This document shows positions 1 to 9,038 of a DNA stretch of 64,000 nucleotides, piece by piece; position 1 is the first letter of the stretch, and the number at the start of each line of letters is the position of its first letter. Origin of the DNA: Indioceanicola profundi (GTDB taxonomy: Bacteria > Pseudomonadota > Alphaproteobacteria > Azospirillales > Azospirillaceae); contig NZ_CP030126.1 of the NCBI RefSeq assembly GCF_003568845.1, positions 3,021,501 to 3,085,500 of the forward strand, read 5' to 3'. The position numbers were made by a program, and so were the translations under genes. The notes beneath the pieces are model-generated. The model saw only the letters and a list, made by a program, of their open reading frames with translations, ran no database searches and had not been told where the DNA came from.

Positions 1-1106
1 TGGTCGGGCTGATCGATCCCCCGCGGGAGGAGGCGGTGCTGGCCGTGGCCCGGTGCCGGGAGGCCGGCATCGAGGTGAAGATGATCACCGGCGATCACGG
101 CGCCACCGCCAAAGCCATCGGGGAGGCGGTCGGGCTGACCGGCGGGGTGGTGACGGGGCCGGAGCTGGACCGGATGGACGATGCCGCCCTGGCCCGTGCG
201 GCGGAGGAGAACGCCGTCTTCGCCCGCGCCACGCCGGAACACAAGATCAAGCTGGTGGAGGCGCTGCGCCGGGGCGGGCGCATCATCGCCATGACCGGCG
301 ACGGGGTGAACGACGCCCCGGCCCTGAAGCGGGCGGATGTCGGCGTCGCCATGGGGGCGAAGGGCACGGAGGCCGCGAAGGAGGCATCCGACATGGTTCT
401 GGCCGACGACAATTTCGCCACCATCGTCCATGCGGTGGAGGAAGGCCGCACCGTCTATGACAATCTGCGCAAGGCCCTGATTTACATTCTGCCCACCAGC
501 TTCGGACAGGCGGGGGTGATCGTGTTGGCGGTGCTGCTGGGCACCATGATGCCGATCACGCCCACCCAGATTCTGTGGGTCAACATGGTGACGGCGGTGA
601 CCCTGTCCATCAGCCTGGCCTTCGACCCGGCCGAGGCCGACCTGATGCGCCGCCCGCCCCGCCTGCCCGGCACGCCGCTGCTGACCCCGTTCCTGGTCTG
701 GCGGGTGCTGTTCGTCTCCGGCCTGATGGTGGCCGGGGCGGCCTTCATCTTCGCCCGCGCCATGGATGACGGCCGGGCGGTGGAGGAAGCGCGGACCCTG
801 GTGGTGAACGCCATTGTCCTGTTCGAGGTGGCCTATCTGTTCAACTGCCGCGCCCTTTACGGCAGCGCGCTGCGTATGGGCGTGCTGTTGGGCAACCGGC
901 TGGCGCTCCAGGCCGCGGCGGGGATCATCGTGCTGCAACTGGCTTTCACCTACGCCCCGCCCCTCCAGACCCTGTTCGACACGGTGCCGGCCCGGCCCCT
1001 GGACTGGCTGTGGCTGGCCGGGCTGGCATTGCTGCTGTTCCTGGTGGTGGAGGGCGAGAAGCGGCTGTTGAGCGGTGCTGCCCGCCGGGCACGGACCGGA
1101 GGGTGA
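1..1106 (+). CDS. P-type cation-transporting ATPase, C-terminal part (cut by left edge)
   Basis: Carboxy-terminal part of a P2-type cation pump of the inner membrane. The frame is open to the left edge, so the actuator domain and the DKTGT phosphorylation site are outside the window. Visible are the P-domain motifs MITGDHG (about residue 27 of the visible part) and MTGDGVNDAPAL, which bind Mg and phosphate in the HAD fold, then about six hydrophobic segments typical of the cation-ATPase C-terminal domain, beginning after VYDNLRKALIY. The transported ion cannot be told from this part; Ca-, Mg- and Na/K-type P2 pumps all share these motifs. Reading ends in a TGA about 80 bases before the next gene on the same strand. 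Confidence 0.93.
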   Translation, partial: VGLIDPPREEAVLAVARCREAGIEVKMITGDHGATAKAIGEAVGLTGGVVTGPELDRMDDAALARAAEENAVFARATPEHKIKLVEALRRGGRIIAMTGDGVNDAPALKRADVGVAMGAKGTEAAKEASDMVLADDNFATIVHAVEEGRTVYDNLRKALIYILPTSFGQAGVIVLAVLLGTMMPITPTQILWVNMVTAVTLSISLAFDPAEADLMRRPPRLPGTPLLTPFLVWRVLFVSGLMVAGAAFIFARAMDDGRAVEEARTLVVNAIVLFEVAYLFNCRALYGSALRMGVLLGNRLALQAAAGIIVLQLAFTYAPPLQTLFDTVPARPLDWLWLAGLALLLFLVVEGEKRLLSGAARRARTGG

Positions 1107-1183
1107 GTCCAGCCCGGACCTACTACCCCTTCTTTGCGGACCGGCCCGCGGAACAGATGAGGCGGCATCCACGTTCGTTCGGC

Positions 1184-1654
1184 ATGCCGAACCCAGCTTA
1201 TTTCCGCATGCGTGCGATCCTGCTGGGGCTTCTGTGCTGCCTGATCGCAGCGTGTTCCAGCAGTAGCCCCGGCCCGACCCCTGCCAGCCTGACCGCTGCC
1301 CGAACCGCCCAGGAAAGCCTGGACCGGGTCAGGGCCGCTCAGATCGCCGGCCCGCAACTGACCCATCTCGACCGGCTGGTCGCCATGGCCGATGTGGCCT
1401 GGGAACGTGGGGAACGGCGGCAGGCCCAATTCTATGCGGAAGAGGCGCTGGCGACCCTGCGCCTGGTGGAAGCCATGTTCGCCGCCGACGCGGCGCGGGT
1501 GGAGCGGGACACGGTGCATTCCACCATCGTCCGCCTGCGCGAAGAGGTGGGGCTTGGACGGCCCCAGCCGCCGACGCCGGCGATCCAACAGCCTGCGGCC
1601 CAGCCCCCCGTACAGCCCCCATCCCGCGGCTCGGCCGGAGGAGTGCAGCCATGA
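1184..1654 (+). CDS. Small lipoprotein, DUF4398-like
   Basis: Predicted outer-membrane or periplasmic lipoprotein of about 156 residues. It begins with a short basic stretch and a hydrophobic core ending in the lipobox IAAC, so Cys about 24 would be lipidated. The mature part is a helical, Ala-rich stretch with the pattern RAAQIAGPQLTHLDRL and RRQAQFYAEEALATLRL, which resembles DUF4398 proteins, followed by a Pro/Gln-rich tail. Start chosen at the ATG at 1184; a second ATG at 1208 gives an equally good signal peptide, and neither has a clear ribosome site. The stop overlaps the start of the next lipoprotein gene (ATGA), so the two are translationally coupled. Function is unknown. Confidence 0.72.
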   Translation: MPNPAYFRMRAILLGLLCCLIAACSSSSPGPTPASLTAARTAQESLDRVRAAQIAGPQLTHLDRLVAMADVAWERGERRQAQFYAEEALATLRLVEAMFAADAARVERDTVHSTIVRLREEVGLGRPQPPTPAIQQPAAQPPVQPPSRGSAGGVQP

Positions 1655-2127
1655 TCCGCCTGTTCCCGGACCATTCCGCCCGTCACAAGCCCTTTCTGGC
1701 CGTCGGGTTCGCCGCGGCGCTGCTGGTTACCGCCTGTTCCTCGAAACCGGACAGCTATCAGCCCCTGAACGATCTGCGTGCGGAGGTGCAGAAGCTCCGC
1801 CAGACCAACCTGCCGTCCCTGGCTCCCACGAGCTTCGCGGAGGTGGAGGTGGCCCTGTCCCGGGCGGAGGGCGCACTGGGCGATGTGGAGATCGAGGAAC
1901 TCCGCCATCTCACCGCCCTGGCGGAGATCCGCCTCGCCACCGCCCGCGCGGAGGGGCAGACGGCCGCGTCGCGGGCGGAGCGCGACCAGTTGCTGGAGGA
2001 ACGGCGCAGCATCCTGGGCCGCGCCCGCCAGCGTGAACTGGGTGCCGCGCAAGGCGAGGCCCCGACCGGAGACGAGGCGAGCGCGCTGCCGCCAGGACCG
2101 GAGCTGAATGAAGGCGAGCCGCAGTAA
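1651..2127 (+). CDS. Small lipoprotein, DUF4398-like, coupled to the preceding gene
   Basis: A 158-residue predicted lipoprotein. The N-terminus carries a basic region, a hydrophobic segment (FLAVGFAAALL) and the lipobox VTAC at about residue 29. The mature domain is helical with heptad-like Ala/Leu/Glu repeats (EVEVALSRAEGALGDVEIEELRHL...) resembling DUF4398, and ends in an acidic, Pro-rich tail. The ATG overlaps the stop of the upstream lipoprotein by four bases. The two proteins look like paralogues of one fold, so they may act as a pair at the envelope, for example beside an OmpA-type partner; no such partner lies here. Convergent with the secreted protein gene that follows. Confidence 0.72.
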   Translation: MIRLFPDHSARHKPFLAVGFAAALLVTACSSKPDSYQPLNDLRAEVQKLRQTNLPSLAPTSFAEVEVALSRAEGALGDVEIEELRHLTALAEIRLATARAEGQTAASRAERDQLLEERRSILGRARQRELGAAQGEAPTGDEASALPPGPELNEGEPQ

Positions 2128-2152
2128 CGGCGGATCGCCTCCAGCTCCGCCG

Positions 2153-2791
2153 TCAGCGGTAGTTCTGCACGTAGGTGCGGGTGCGGGTCAGCAGGGATTC
2201 CCAATAGCCGACCAGGGCCTGATGCTGCTCCACCGTGCACGGGCCCTCGCGCCCCAACTCCACCCCCAGCTCCCAGATGCCGCGGATGCGCGACATGTTC
2301 CGGGCCAGGTCGTAGTGCTCATACCATTGCAGCAGCTCTTCCCGGTCGGGACGACGGCCGAAGCCGCAGGTCTCATTGAAGCCCTGCAACTGGCCGGAGA
2401 CCAGCACCAGCTCCCCATGCACCTCGTAATCGGCCTGAACCTGCCCCAGCGTGCCCGGCGGAAGCAGCGAAGGCTGGGCCGGTTGCCGCGCACCCGGCGG
2501 AGCCGCGCCGCTGGAGCGTTCCCGGTCATCCTGCGGAACGGTCAGATCCGGGGACGGGATGGCGGCGGACTGGGATCGGGTGCCATAGGGATCGGGCTGC
2601 GGCTGGACGGCCGGCGCATTTTCCGCGGCAGGCGCGGCAGGCGGCCCCAGACGCACGGGTCCGCCCGCGGCGGAGCCCATTCCCTGCCCCGACGGCCCGG
2701 TCTGCGCCAGGGCGGGGGAGACGACAAGCGCCGCGAGACAGGTCAGGGCCAAGCCCAGTGTCCGGGCGCACACGGCCTTGCATGTCCGCAT
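2153..2791 (-). CDS. Secreted hypothetical protein
   Basis: A 212-residue protein with a clear Sec signal peptide (basic N-terminus, core LGLALTCLAALVV, cleavage after ALA at about residue 29), so it acts in the periplasm or outside. A Pro/Ala/Gly-rich, low-complexity linker spans about residues 30-110. The C-terminal 100 residues look folded, with two cysteines (NETCGFG and GPCTVEQ) that could form a disulfide, and end in YVQNYR. I do not recognise the family. It stands alone, convergent with the lipoprotein pair; about 220 bases upstream of it hold no gene that I can see. Confidence 0.6.
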   Translation of the reverse strand: MRTCKAVCARTLGLALTCLAALVVSPALAQTGPSGQGMGSAAGGPVRLGPPAAPAAENAPAVQPQPDPYGTRSQSAAIPSPDLTVPQDDRERSSGAAPPGARQPAQPSLLPPGTLGQVQADYEVHGELVLVSGQLQGFNETCGFGRRPDREELLQWYEHYDLARNMSRIRGIWELGVELGREGPCTVEQHQALVGYWESLLTRTRTYVQNYR

Positions 2792-3010
2792 GGGTTCTTC
2801 TGCTCCTTTTCCTCATCGCGGCACCGTTACCGGTGTTGTGCGCTGCGGCAAGCGCTCAAAAGTGGCGGTTTTGGCCAGTAGAAGGAAGGGAACTAACCCT
2901 TGAGAACCAATAATCACCGGCCGTAACGCCCGTCCGCGCAATCAATTCCCGGCACGCGCCGCTGTCCTCACCCAAGGAACAGGAGTCTGGGCACTCCGCT
3001 CCGCATTAGA

Positions 3011-3343
3011 ATGCCCATCATGAAGATTCCAAGAAATTGCCTTTTTGTGCTGCTCACATGGCAGCTTCTTGCCGCCAGCCCTGCGGCAGCCGCCGGCATC
3101 TGCCCGGTGCCGGAGTTGGCCGGTCCGAGCACGGCGGATGCGGAGTTCATGAGCCGGTCCCGCGAGGCGCTGGACATGTACGAGGCCTGCCTGCGGGAGC
3201 ATGCGGAGGTGCTGGCGCTGTTCGACGCCGACGCGGCCTTCCGGCTGGAGCTTCAGCGCGAGGCCGCGGCCCGGCTGAAGCGCACGCTGGATGCCTGGAT
3301 CCGCGCCCAGCAGGATGCGGAGGAACGCCGGCCCGCCCTGTAG
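3011..3343 (+). CDS. Small secreted hypothetical protein
   Basis: A 110-residue protein with a Sec signal peptide (MKIPRNCLFVLLTWQLLAA, cleavage near ASPAAAA). The mature part of about 85 residues is helical and charged, with two Cys (ICPVPEL and YEACLREH) spaced for a possible disulfide. The start could be the ATG at 3011 or the one at 3020, which gives the more typical n-region MKIP. No family recognised. It is convergent with the amidohydrolase gene, whose stop lies 5 bases away. Confidence 0.55.
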   Translation: MPIMKIPRNCLFVLLTWQLLAASPAAAAGICPVPELAGPSTADAEFMSRSREALDMYEACLREHAEVLALFDADAAFRLELQREAAARLKRTLDAWIRAQQDAEERRPAL

Positions 3344-3347
3344 CCTT

Positions 3348-4835
3348 TCAGTGGCCTTGGCCGTGCAGGCGCTGGAACGCCAGGAATTCTCGCCTCGTCT
3401 TCGGCCCGTAGGTCTCGAACGCCGGGTCGGGATTGTCGCGGTAGGCGTGGCGGATGCGCTGCACCGTGTCGTTCTCCGCCCGCTTCAGGAAACGCGGCCC
3501 ATCCAGCCCGTAGACCTTCAGCCCGTTCAGCCCGAATATTCTGGCCTTCAGCTCCGGCGTCAGCTCGGGATAACCGTACTTCTCCCGCAGCTCCGGGGCG
3601 ATCTGGAAGGCGCGGAAGGCCTGGATCTGGTCCTGCGGGCTGCCGTACCAGATGCTGTCCGTGCCCCAGAGGAGATTGTCCGGCCCGACCGCCTTCAGCA
3701 GCTTGCCGATGCCGTGGGCCGCCTGGGTCGGGTCGCGCAGCATCAGGAAGCGCCAGGTGCTTCCCAATTCCGCATGGACGTTGCCGCCGGGGCCGATCCC
3801 GGCCTGTTCCAGGCTGCGCACCAGCGTGTCGATGCCGCCGCGGTTGCCGGGATCGTACGGCCCCTCCTCGATGTCGGGGTCGTAGCCGGCATGGTAGATC
3901 AGGAAGCGGACATCCGGGTTCGCCGCCGCCGCCGGTCCCACATCGGCGCAGGTGGAGAATTCATAGCCCTGGTCGCTGAAGGGGATGCCCTTGTGGATGG
4001 CGATCAGCGGCACGCCGAGCCGCTTCGCCTCGTCGATGAAGGCCTGACCAACGGGGCTGTCCAGCCGGAAGCCGCTGGCCGGTCCCTGCGGCCCGAACTG
4101 GGTATAGGTCTTCCAGGCAGCGATAGGATATTCCGCCAGGGCGGATTCCATGGGCTTCAGCCCGTCGGGCACGTTGGGATTGATGGGACAGTGCAGCAGC
4201 AGCCGGTCGGTGCCGTCCAAGGCCTTGACCAGGGCGCGCGTAGCCGCCGCCTCCTCCATGGTCAGGGGCTGGCGGTCATAGGGGGCCGGCACGAAGCTCA
4301 GCACCATCATGTCCGTGTCCGAATCGAGGAAGATGTCCTTCACGAACCGGTCGGCATTGAAGCAGCGCAGATAGTCCAGCGCCTCCCCCGTCGCAGCGTC
4401 GCAGCCGGCATTGGGCAGGGAGGCGAGCGGGCGCGCCCCCTCCGGCAGCTTGCCGATCCAGGCGCCGGTGGGGTTCACATGGTGGCCCTGGACGTCGAAG
4501 ATGAATTCCCGCTTGGCCAGCGCCGCCTCGGCGACCTGGGCATCCAGCCCGGCCTCATTCGGCAGGTCGAACCAGCCGCCGGTGCGTCCGGCCGCGGCAT
4601 GGGCCCGGTTCAGCGCCAGCAGCGTGGTCGCCGCCCCGCAGGCGCCGGTCAGGAAGCGGCGACGCGGCAGGTTCAGCCGCCGCGCATTCTCTCCCGCCGC
4701 CCGGTGCGCCTCCTCCACCGCCTTGACGATGTGGGGCGGCAGGGCGATGGGGGCGAACTCCCCGTTCGTCGTGGTATCGATCTTGACCGGCAGGCGGGCG
4801 CCGTCCGGGTCGAACTGGCTGCTGGGCATGGTCAT
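3348..4835 (-). CDS. Tat-exported amidohydrolase (Amidohydro_2 family)
   Basis: A 495-residue metal-dependent TIM-barrel hydrolase of the amidohydrolase-2 family, whose members hydrolyse or decarboxylate small organic acids; the substrate is unknown. A twin-arginine motif RRRFLTGA with hydrophobic core and AHA cleavage site lies at about residues 58-81, so the protein has a long n-region and should be exported folded. Candidate metal ligands are in FDVQGHHV, LLHCPINPN, LIAIHKG, LIYHAGYDP and LLWGTDSIW. The C-terminus carries the usual LTPELKARIFGLNGLKVYGL that follows the last strand in this family. A purine-rich GGAGAGGA lies ahead of the ATG. The gene is not in an obvious operon. Confidence 0.85.
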   Translation of the reverse strand: MTMPSSQFDPDGARLPVKIDTTTNGEFAPIALPPHIVKAVEEAHRAAGENARRLNLPRRRFLTGACGAATTLLALNRAHAAAGRTGGWFDLPNEAGLDAQVAEAALAKREFIFDVQGHHVNPTGAWIGKLPEGARPLASLPNAGCDAATGEALDYLRCFNADRFVKDIFLDSDTDMMVLSFVPAPYDRQPLTMEEAAATRALVKALDGTDRLLLHCPINPNVPDGLKPMESALAEYPIAAWKTYTQFGPQGPASGFRLDSPVGQAFIDEAKRLGVPLIAIHKGIPFSDQGYEFSTCADVGPAAAANPDVRFLIYHAGYDPDIEEGPYDPGNRGGIDTLVRSLEQAGIGPGGNVHAELGSTWRFLMLRDPTQAAHGIGKLLKAVGPDNLLWGTDSIWYGSPQDQIQAFRAFQIAPELREKYGYPELTPELKARIFGLNGLKVYGLDGPRFLKRAENDTVQRIRHAYRDNPDPAFETYGPKTRREFLAFQRLHGQGH

Positions 4836-4880
4836 GGGCAGGCATCCTCTCCCTGGAGCCGGCCCGCCGTTCCCGCGGTT

Positions 4881-5142
4881 TCAGCCGGCGTAGATGTCGT
4901 CCATGTCCAGGGTGACATCCAGGCGGGTAAGGTCAAGCTCTCCCTCGTCGGTCAGGGTCTCCCTGATCCAATCCTCCCCCTCCCGCCGGTCCAGCTCCAC
5001 CCGGCGCTCCTCCACATCGACCAGCAGGATGTACTGAACCGATGGGATCAGGGCGTAGTCCGCGCGCTTCTTCCTGCTGTTGGTCTTCCCAGGCGATGAA
5101 CTCACCAACGCCGACCAGCACCCGCTTGTCCGCCTTGCGCAT
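4881..5142 (-). pseudogene. Remnant of an Uma2-family (putative PD-(D/E)XK) nuclease
   Basis: Decayed fragment. In the frame starting at 5142 the N-terminal Uma2-like stretch GEFIAWEDQQQE can be read; in the other frame, ending at 4881, the typical Uma2 C-terminus can be read (YALIPSVQYILLVDVEERRV, then LDVTLDMDDIYAG). The catalytic core that should separate these two parts, of the order of 80-100 residues, is missing, so this is an internal deletion plus a frameshift. Uma2 genes are common, expendable accessory genes in alphaproteobacteria and cyanobacteria. Family assignment rests on my recall of the consensus. Confidence 0.55.
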
Positions 5143-5252
5143 CGCCAGCCCCGATCCGGTCCCAGGAACAGAGCCAGCGTAGCATGCCGACGCTCTCCGC
5201 CGAAGCCGGCGTCAGAACCGCCACTACGGCTCCGACGCCGGCCGGATGCCTG

Positions 5253-5948
5253 TCACCACTGGAAAGCGACAGGCACGTGGTCCGCAGCAAAAGGCAAGTT
5301 GCTGTAACCAACGGGATTGATGGCCGCCGGCATCGGATTGGTGGTCACCAGATAGTCGATGGCATAGCCGCCCTGGTGGGTGGCATAAGGCGCATTGACC
5401 GCCGCATTGCCCGCGATGCCTGCCAGAAGCGCTGCGGAACTGGTGTTCCAGTCCCCAAGGCAGGCCCAAGGCGCGCCCATCGGGGCTGCAGCAGCAACGC
5501 CGGCATAGGCCGCCTGACCATATGCCACGATCTGCGGCCCGGTCGCACTGAAGACCGACGGGGCATGCAGGTTGCCGATGGTCCAGTTGGCTCCGGCCAG
5601 ATTGACTCCAATACCCAGGATCGGTCGAAGAGCCCCGGCGCCTACGCCTGCAATGGCGGGAGCGGCATTCAGGAACAGATTGGTGGGCGTTATCCGGGTG
5701 AGGATCGCCAGACTGTACTGCGTGCTGGGGTTCGCCCAATGATAGATTTCGTAGACAAGGGGACTGTCTGCGGTCCCGAAGTTGACGAGCGCCTGCTGCA
5801 CCCCGGCGACACCGGTCGGCGTGAAGTTGTAGAGAGCCTGCCCGCATTCCTGGACGCACAGCACGTCGGGATCGGTGGCGGTCAGCATCTGCCTCATATA
5901 GGTCCAGTTGCCGCCACCAAGCATGTTCCAGGAGACTACGCGGGGCAT
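5253..5948 (-). CDS. DNase I-fold nuclease resembling cytolethal distending toxin subunit B
   Basis: A 231-residue endonuclease/exonuclease/phosphatase-fold protein. The order of motifs matches CdtB/DNase I: VVSWNML (residues 4-10), metal Glu in CVQECG (E34), YSLAILTRI, LRPILGIGV, catalytic His in NLHAP (H128), GDWN (D166, N168), GYAIDYLV (D198) and the terminal ADHVPVAF (D223, H224). The stretch THQGGYAIDYLV in particular recalls CdtB. No signal peptide is seen. The start at 5948 is preferred over the upstream ATG at 5960 because GGAGAG lies six bases before it. Base composition is lower in GC (57-60 percent in the lines I counted) than neighbouring mutS. No CdtA or CdtC partner is nearby. 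It could also be a non-toxin DNase or phosphodiesterase. Confidence 0.75.
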   Translation of the reverse strand: MPRVVSWNMLGGGNWTYMRQMLTATDPDVLCVQECGQALYNFTPTGVAGVQQALVNFGTADSPLVYEIYHWANPSTQYSLAILTRITPTNLFLNAAPAIAGVGAGALRPILGIGVNLAGANWTIGNLHAPSVFSATGPQIVAYGQAAYAGVAAAAPMGAPWACLGDWNTSSAALLAGIAGNAAVNAPYATHQGGYAIDYLVTTNPMPAAINPVGYSNLPFAADHVPVAFQW

Positions 5949-6129
5949 ATGACTCTCCATCTCGAATGATGCGATCAGCCGTCGGGGCTAATTCAGGTAG
6001 ACTGCATCATCCGATCTGGCGAGTGCTTGTCAATCTGCATACGCAACCGGGATATGAAACTTTCATATACCTCCCTGCGTGCAGGTCACCGACAACTCTG
6101 GGCAGGGGCAGGCGCAACCCGCCAACAGG

Positions 6130-8889
6130 TCATCCCCGGCCGCCAAGAGCGAGGGCCCGCAGCCGGTACAGCTCCTCCAGCGCCTGTTTCGGGGACAGGT
6201 CGTCGGGGTTGACGGCCTTCAACGCCTCTTCCACCGGGGACGGTTCCGGGTCCGCAACAGGCTGGGCGCTACGCGGGGGCGGGCGGTTCAGCAAGGCGCT
6301 GAACAGGGGCAAATCTTCGGCAAGGCGGGAGACGGCGCCGGCCTGATCGCCCTTCTCCAGCACCTCCAGAACCTGTTCCGCCCGCGAAACGACCGGCTTC
6401 GGCAGGCCGGCCAGACGGGCCACGTGGATGCCGTAGCTGCGGTCGGCCGATCCCGCCGCCACCTCGTGCAGGAACACCACCTCCCCCTTCCACTCCTTGA
6501 TCCGCATGGTATGCGGGCTCAAGGCCGGGAGCTTGCCGGCCAGCGTGGTCAGCTCGTGATAGTGGGTGGCGAACAGGCCGCGGCAGCGGGTCGCCTCGTG
6601 CAGGTGCTCCACACAGGCCCAGGCGATGGACAGCCCGTCGAAGGTGGCGGTGCCGCGCCCGATCTCATCCAGGATCACCAGCGACCGGGATGTGGCCTGG
6701 TTCAGGATCGCCGCCGTCTCCACCATCTCCACCATGAAGGTGGAGCGGCCGCGGGCCAGGTCGTCGGCCGCACCGACGCGGCTGAACAGCCGGTCGACGA
6801 CGCCGATGCGGGCGCGGCGGGCCGGCACGAAGCTGCCCATCTGGGCCAGCACGGCGATCAGGGCGTTCTGGCGCAGGAAGGTGGATTTACCGGCCATGTT
6901 CGGGCCGGTCAGCAGCCAGAGCCGCTGCGCCGGCGACAGGTCGCAATCGTTGGCGACGAAACTCTGGGCGTCGGCGGCGACACTCAGCGCCTCCTCCACC
7001 ACCGGATGGCGGCCGCCCTCGATCCGGAATTCCAGGCTGGAGTCCACCTCCGGCCGGGTCCAGTCGCGGGTCGCCGCCAGCTCTGCCAGCGAGGACACCA
7101 CATCCAGCCCGGCCAAAGCGCGGGCCGCCAGCGCCACCCCATCGGCCTGGTCCAGCACGGCGCGCACCAGCTTCTCGAACAGCTCCAGCTCCAGCGCCAG
7201 GGACCGGTCCCCGGCCTCCGCCACCTTGCGCTCCAGCTCCGACAGCTCCACCGTGGTGAAGCGCACGGCTCCGGCCATGGTCTGGCGGTGGATGTACTGC
7301 TCCCGGTTGGCGCCGGACATCAGCTTGTCGGCGTGGGTGGCGGTGACCTCGATGAAATAGCCCAGCACATTATTGTGCTTGATCTTCAGCGTGCCGATCC
7401 CGGTCTGCTCGGCATAGCGGGCCTGGAGGTTGGCGATGTGGCGGCGGCTGTCGTCGCGGAGGTCGCGCAGCTCATCCAGCCCGGCGCTGAAGCCGCGGGC
7501 GATGAAGCCGCCGTCGCGGGCGAGCAGCGGCAGGTCCGGCCCCAGCGCTTCCGTCAGGTGGCGGATCAGATCCTCATGGTCGCCCAGCTCGCGGGCAAGG
7601 CCGGTCAGGCCGCCCGGCAAAGTGGACAGCCCCTCTCCCCGCAGCCGGCCGCGCAGGGTGGCCGCCGCCAGCAGCCCGTCGCGCACCGCCGCCAGATCGC
7701 GCGGGCTGCCCCGCCCCAGCGACAGGCGGGACAGGGCGCGCTCCACATCCGGGCAGCGCTTCAGATCCTCCCGCACATCCAGGCGCAGATGCGTCTCGCC
7801 GGCGAAGAAGGCCACCATGTCCAGCCGGCCGGCGATGGCGCCGGGATCGGTGAGCGGGGCGGCCAGCCAGGCGGAGAGCAGGCGGGCGCCGCCGCCGGTC
7901 ACGGTGCGGTCGATGGAGGCCAGCAGGCTGCCCTTGCGATCCCCCGTCAGGGTGCGGGCCAGTTCCAGGTTGCGGCGGGTGGCGGGATCGATCTCCATCA
8001 CCTCCCCGCCGGCCAGGCGCTTCGGCGTGTCCAGGCGGGGCAGCCTGCCCTTCTGGGTCAGCTCCACATAATCGACCAGCGCGCCGGCCGCGGCCACCTC
8101 CGCCCGCGTGAACTCGCCGAAGGCGTCCAGCGTGCCGACGCCGAACAGGGACAGCAGGCGCTGGCGGCCGTTCTCGCTGTCGAAGCGGGCATTGGGCTGG
8201 ACCGTCAGCCTGTCCTTCACCTCCGCCCACAGCTCGAACAGGTCGGGCGTCTGGGCCAACCGCTCGGGAATCAGCAGCTCGCCGGGCGAAAGGCGGGCCA
8301 GGGCCGCGGGCAGGCCGCCGCGGTCCACCGGCTGCAGGGTCAGCTCGCCCGTGGACAGGTCCAGCCAGGCCATGCCCACCTCCCCCGCCGCTTCCGCCAG
8401 GCAAGCCAGGTAGTTGTTGGCGCGGGCGTCCAGCAGCCCGTCCTCGGTGATGGTGCCGGGGGTGACGACGCGGATGACATCGCGGCGCACCACGGATTTG
8501 GAACCGCGCTTCTTCGCCTCCGCCGGGTCCTCCGTCTGCTCGCAGATGGCGACGCGGAAGCCGCAGCGGATCAGCCGGGACAGGTACTGCTCATGGCTGT
8601 GCACCGGCACGCCGCACATGGGGATATCCTCCCCCTGGTGCTGGCCGCGGCGGGTCAGGGTGATGTCCAGGGCGGCGGCGGCCTGGACGGCGTCGTCGAA
8701 GAACAGCTCGTAGAAATCGCCCATCCGGTAGAACAGCAGGCTGTCCGGATGCTGGCCCTTGATCTCCAGATACTGAGCCATCATGGGCGTGACGGGGCCG
8801 GTGCTGGAGGCGGTATCGGCAGCGGTGGTGCGGGCGTCGGGCACGGGCGGAACTGGACCGGTATCGGGAAAGGCGGGCCACCCTACCAT
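6130..8889 (-). CDS. mutS: DNA mismatch repair protein MutS
   Basis: Full-length MutS (919 residues), the ATPase that recognises base mismatches and small loops after replication and recruits MutL. The mismatch-reading Phe-X-Glu lies in GDFYELF (F59, E61), followed by connector, lever and clamp domains. The ATPase domain carries Walker [11 protein letters not shown] at about residue 660, Walker [16 protein letters not shown] and the signature motif with FATHYHEL. The C-terminal region after KALNPDDL-like [18 protein letters not shown] is the short tetramer/dimer tail. The first 35 residues before MMAQYLEIK are not conserved in the family, so the true start may be internal. Divergent from the HTH regulator gene. 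Confidence 0.97.
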   Translation of the reverse strand: MVGWPAFPDTGPVPPVPDARTTAADTASSTGPVTPMMAQYLEIKGQHPDSLLFYRMGDFYELFFDDAVQAAAALDITLTRRGQHQGEDIPMCGVPVHSHEQYLSRLIRCGFRVAICEQTEDPAEAKKRGSKSVVRRDVIRVVTPGTITEDGLLDARANNYLACLAEAAGEVGMAWLDLSTGELTLQPVDRGGLPAALARLSPGELLIPERLAQTPDLFELWAEVKDRLTVQPNARFDSENGRQRLLSLFGVGTLDAFGEFTRAEVAAAGALVDYVELTQKGRLPRLDTPKRLAGGEVMEIDPATRRNLELARTLTGDRKGSLLASIDRTVTGGGARLLSAWLAAPLTDPGAIAGRLDMVAFFAGETHLRLDVREDLKRCPDVERALSRLSLGRGSPRDLAAVRDGLLAAATLRGRLRGEGLSTLPGGLTGLARELGDHEDLIRHLTEALGPDLPLLARDGGFIARGFSAGLDELRDLRDDSRRHIANLQARYAEQTGIGTLKIKHNNVLGYFIEVTATHADKLMSGANREQYIHRQTMAGAVRFTTVELSELERKVAEAGDRSLALELELFEKLVRAVLDQADGVALAARALAGLDVVSSLAELAATRDWTRPEVDSSLEFRIEGGRHPVVEEALSVAADAQSFVANDCDLSPAQRLWLLTGPNMAGKSTFLRQNALIAVLAQMGSFVPARRARIGVVDRLFSRVGAADDLARGRSTFMVEMVETAAILNQATSRSLVILDEIGRGTATFDGLSIAWACVEHLHEATRCRGLFATHYHELTTLAGKLPALSPHTMRIKEWKGEVVFLHEVAAGSADRSYGIHVARLAGLPKPVVSRAEQVLEVLEKGDQAGAVSRLAEDLPLFSALLNRPPPRSAQPVADPEPSPVEEALKAVNPDDLSPKQALEELYRLRALALGGRG

Positions 8890-9038
8890 CCCGGCCGCCT
8901 GCGCTCAAACCGTCGGGACGGGGGGCGGGACATCGCGGCAAGGCTTGCCTGCATTGGATTGCGGCCTAGCTTCCTGGCAGACGGGACAGGCCGGTACGGC
9001 GTCCCATGGCATCCAATTGCAGTTCCAGGGGACTGTGC

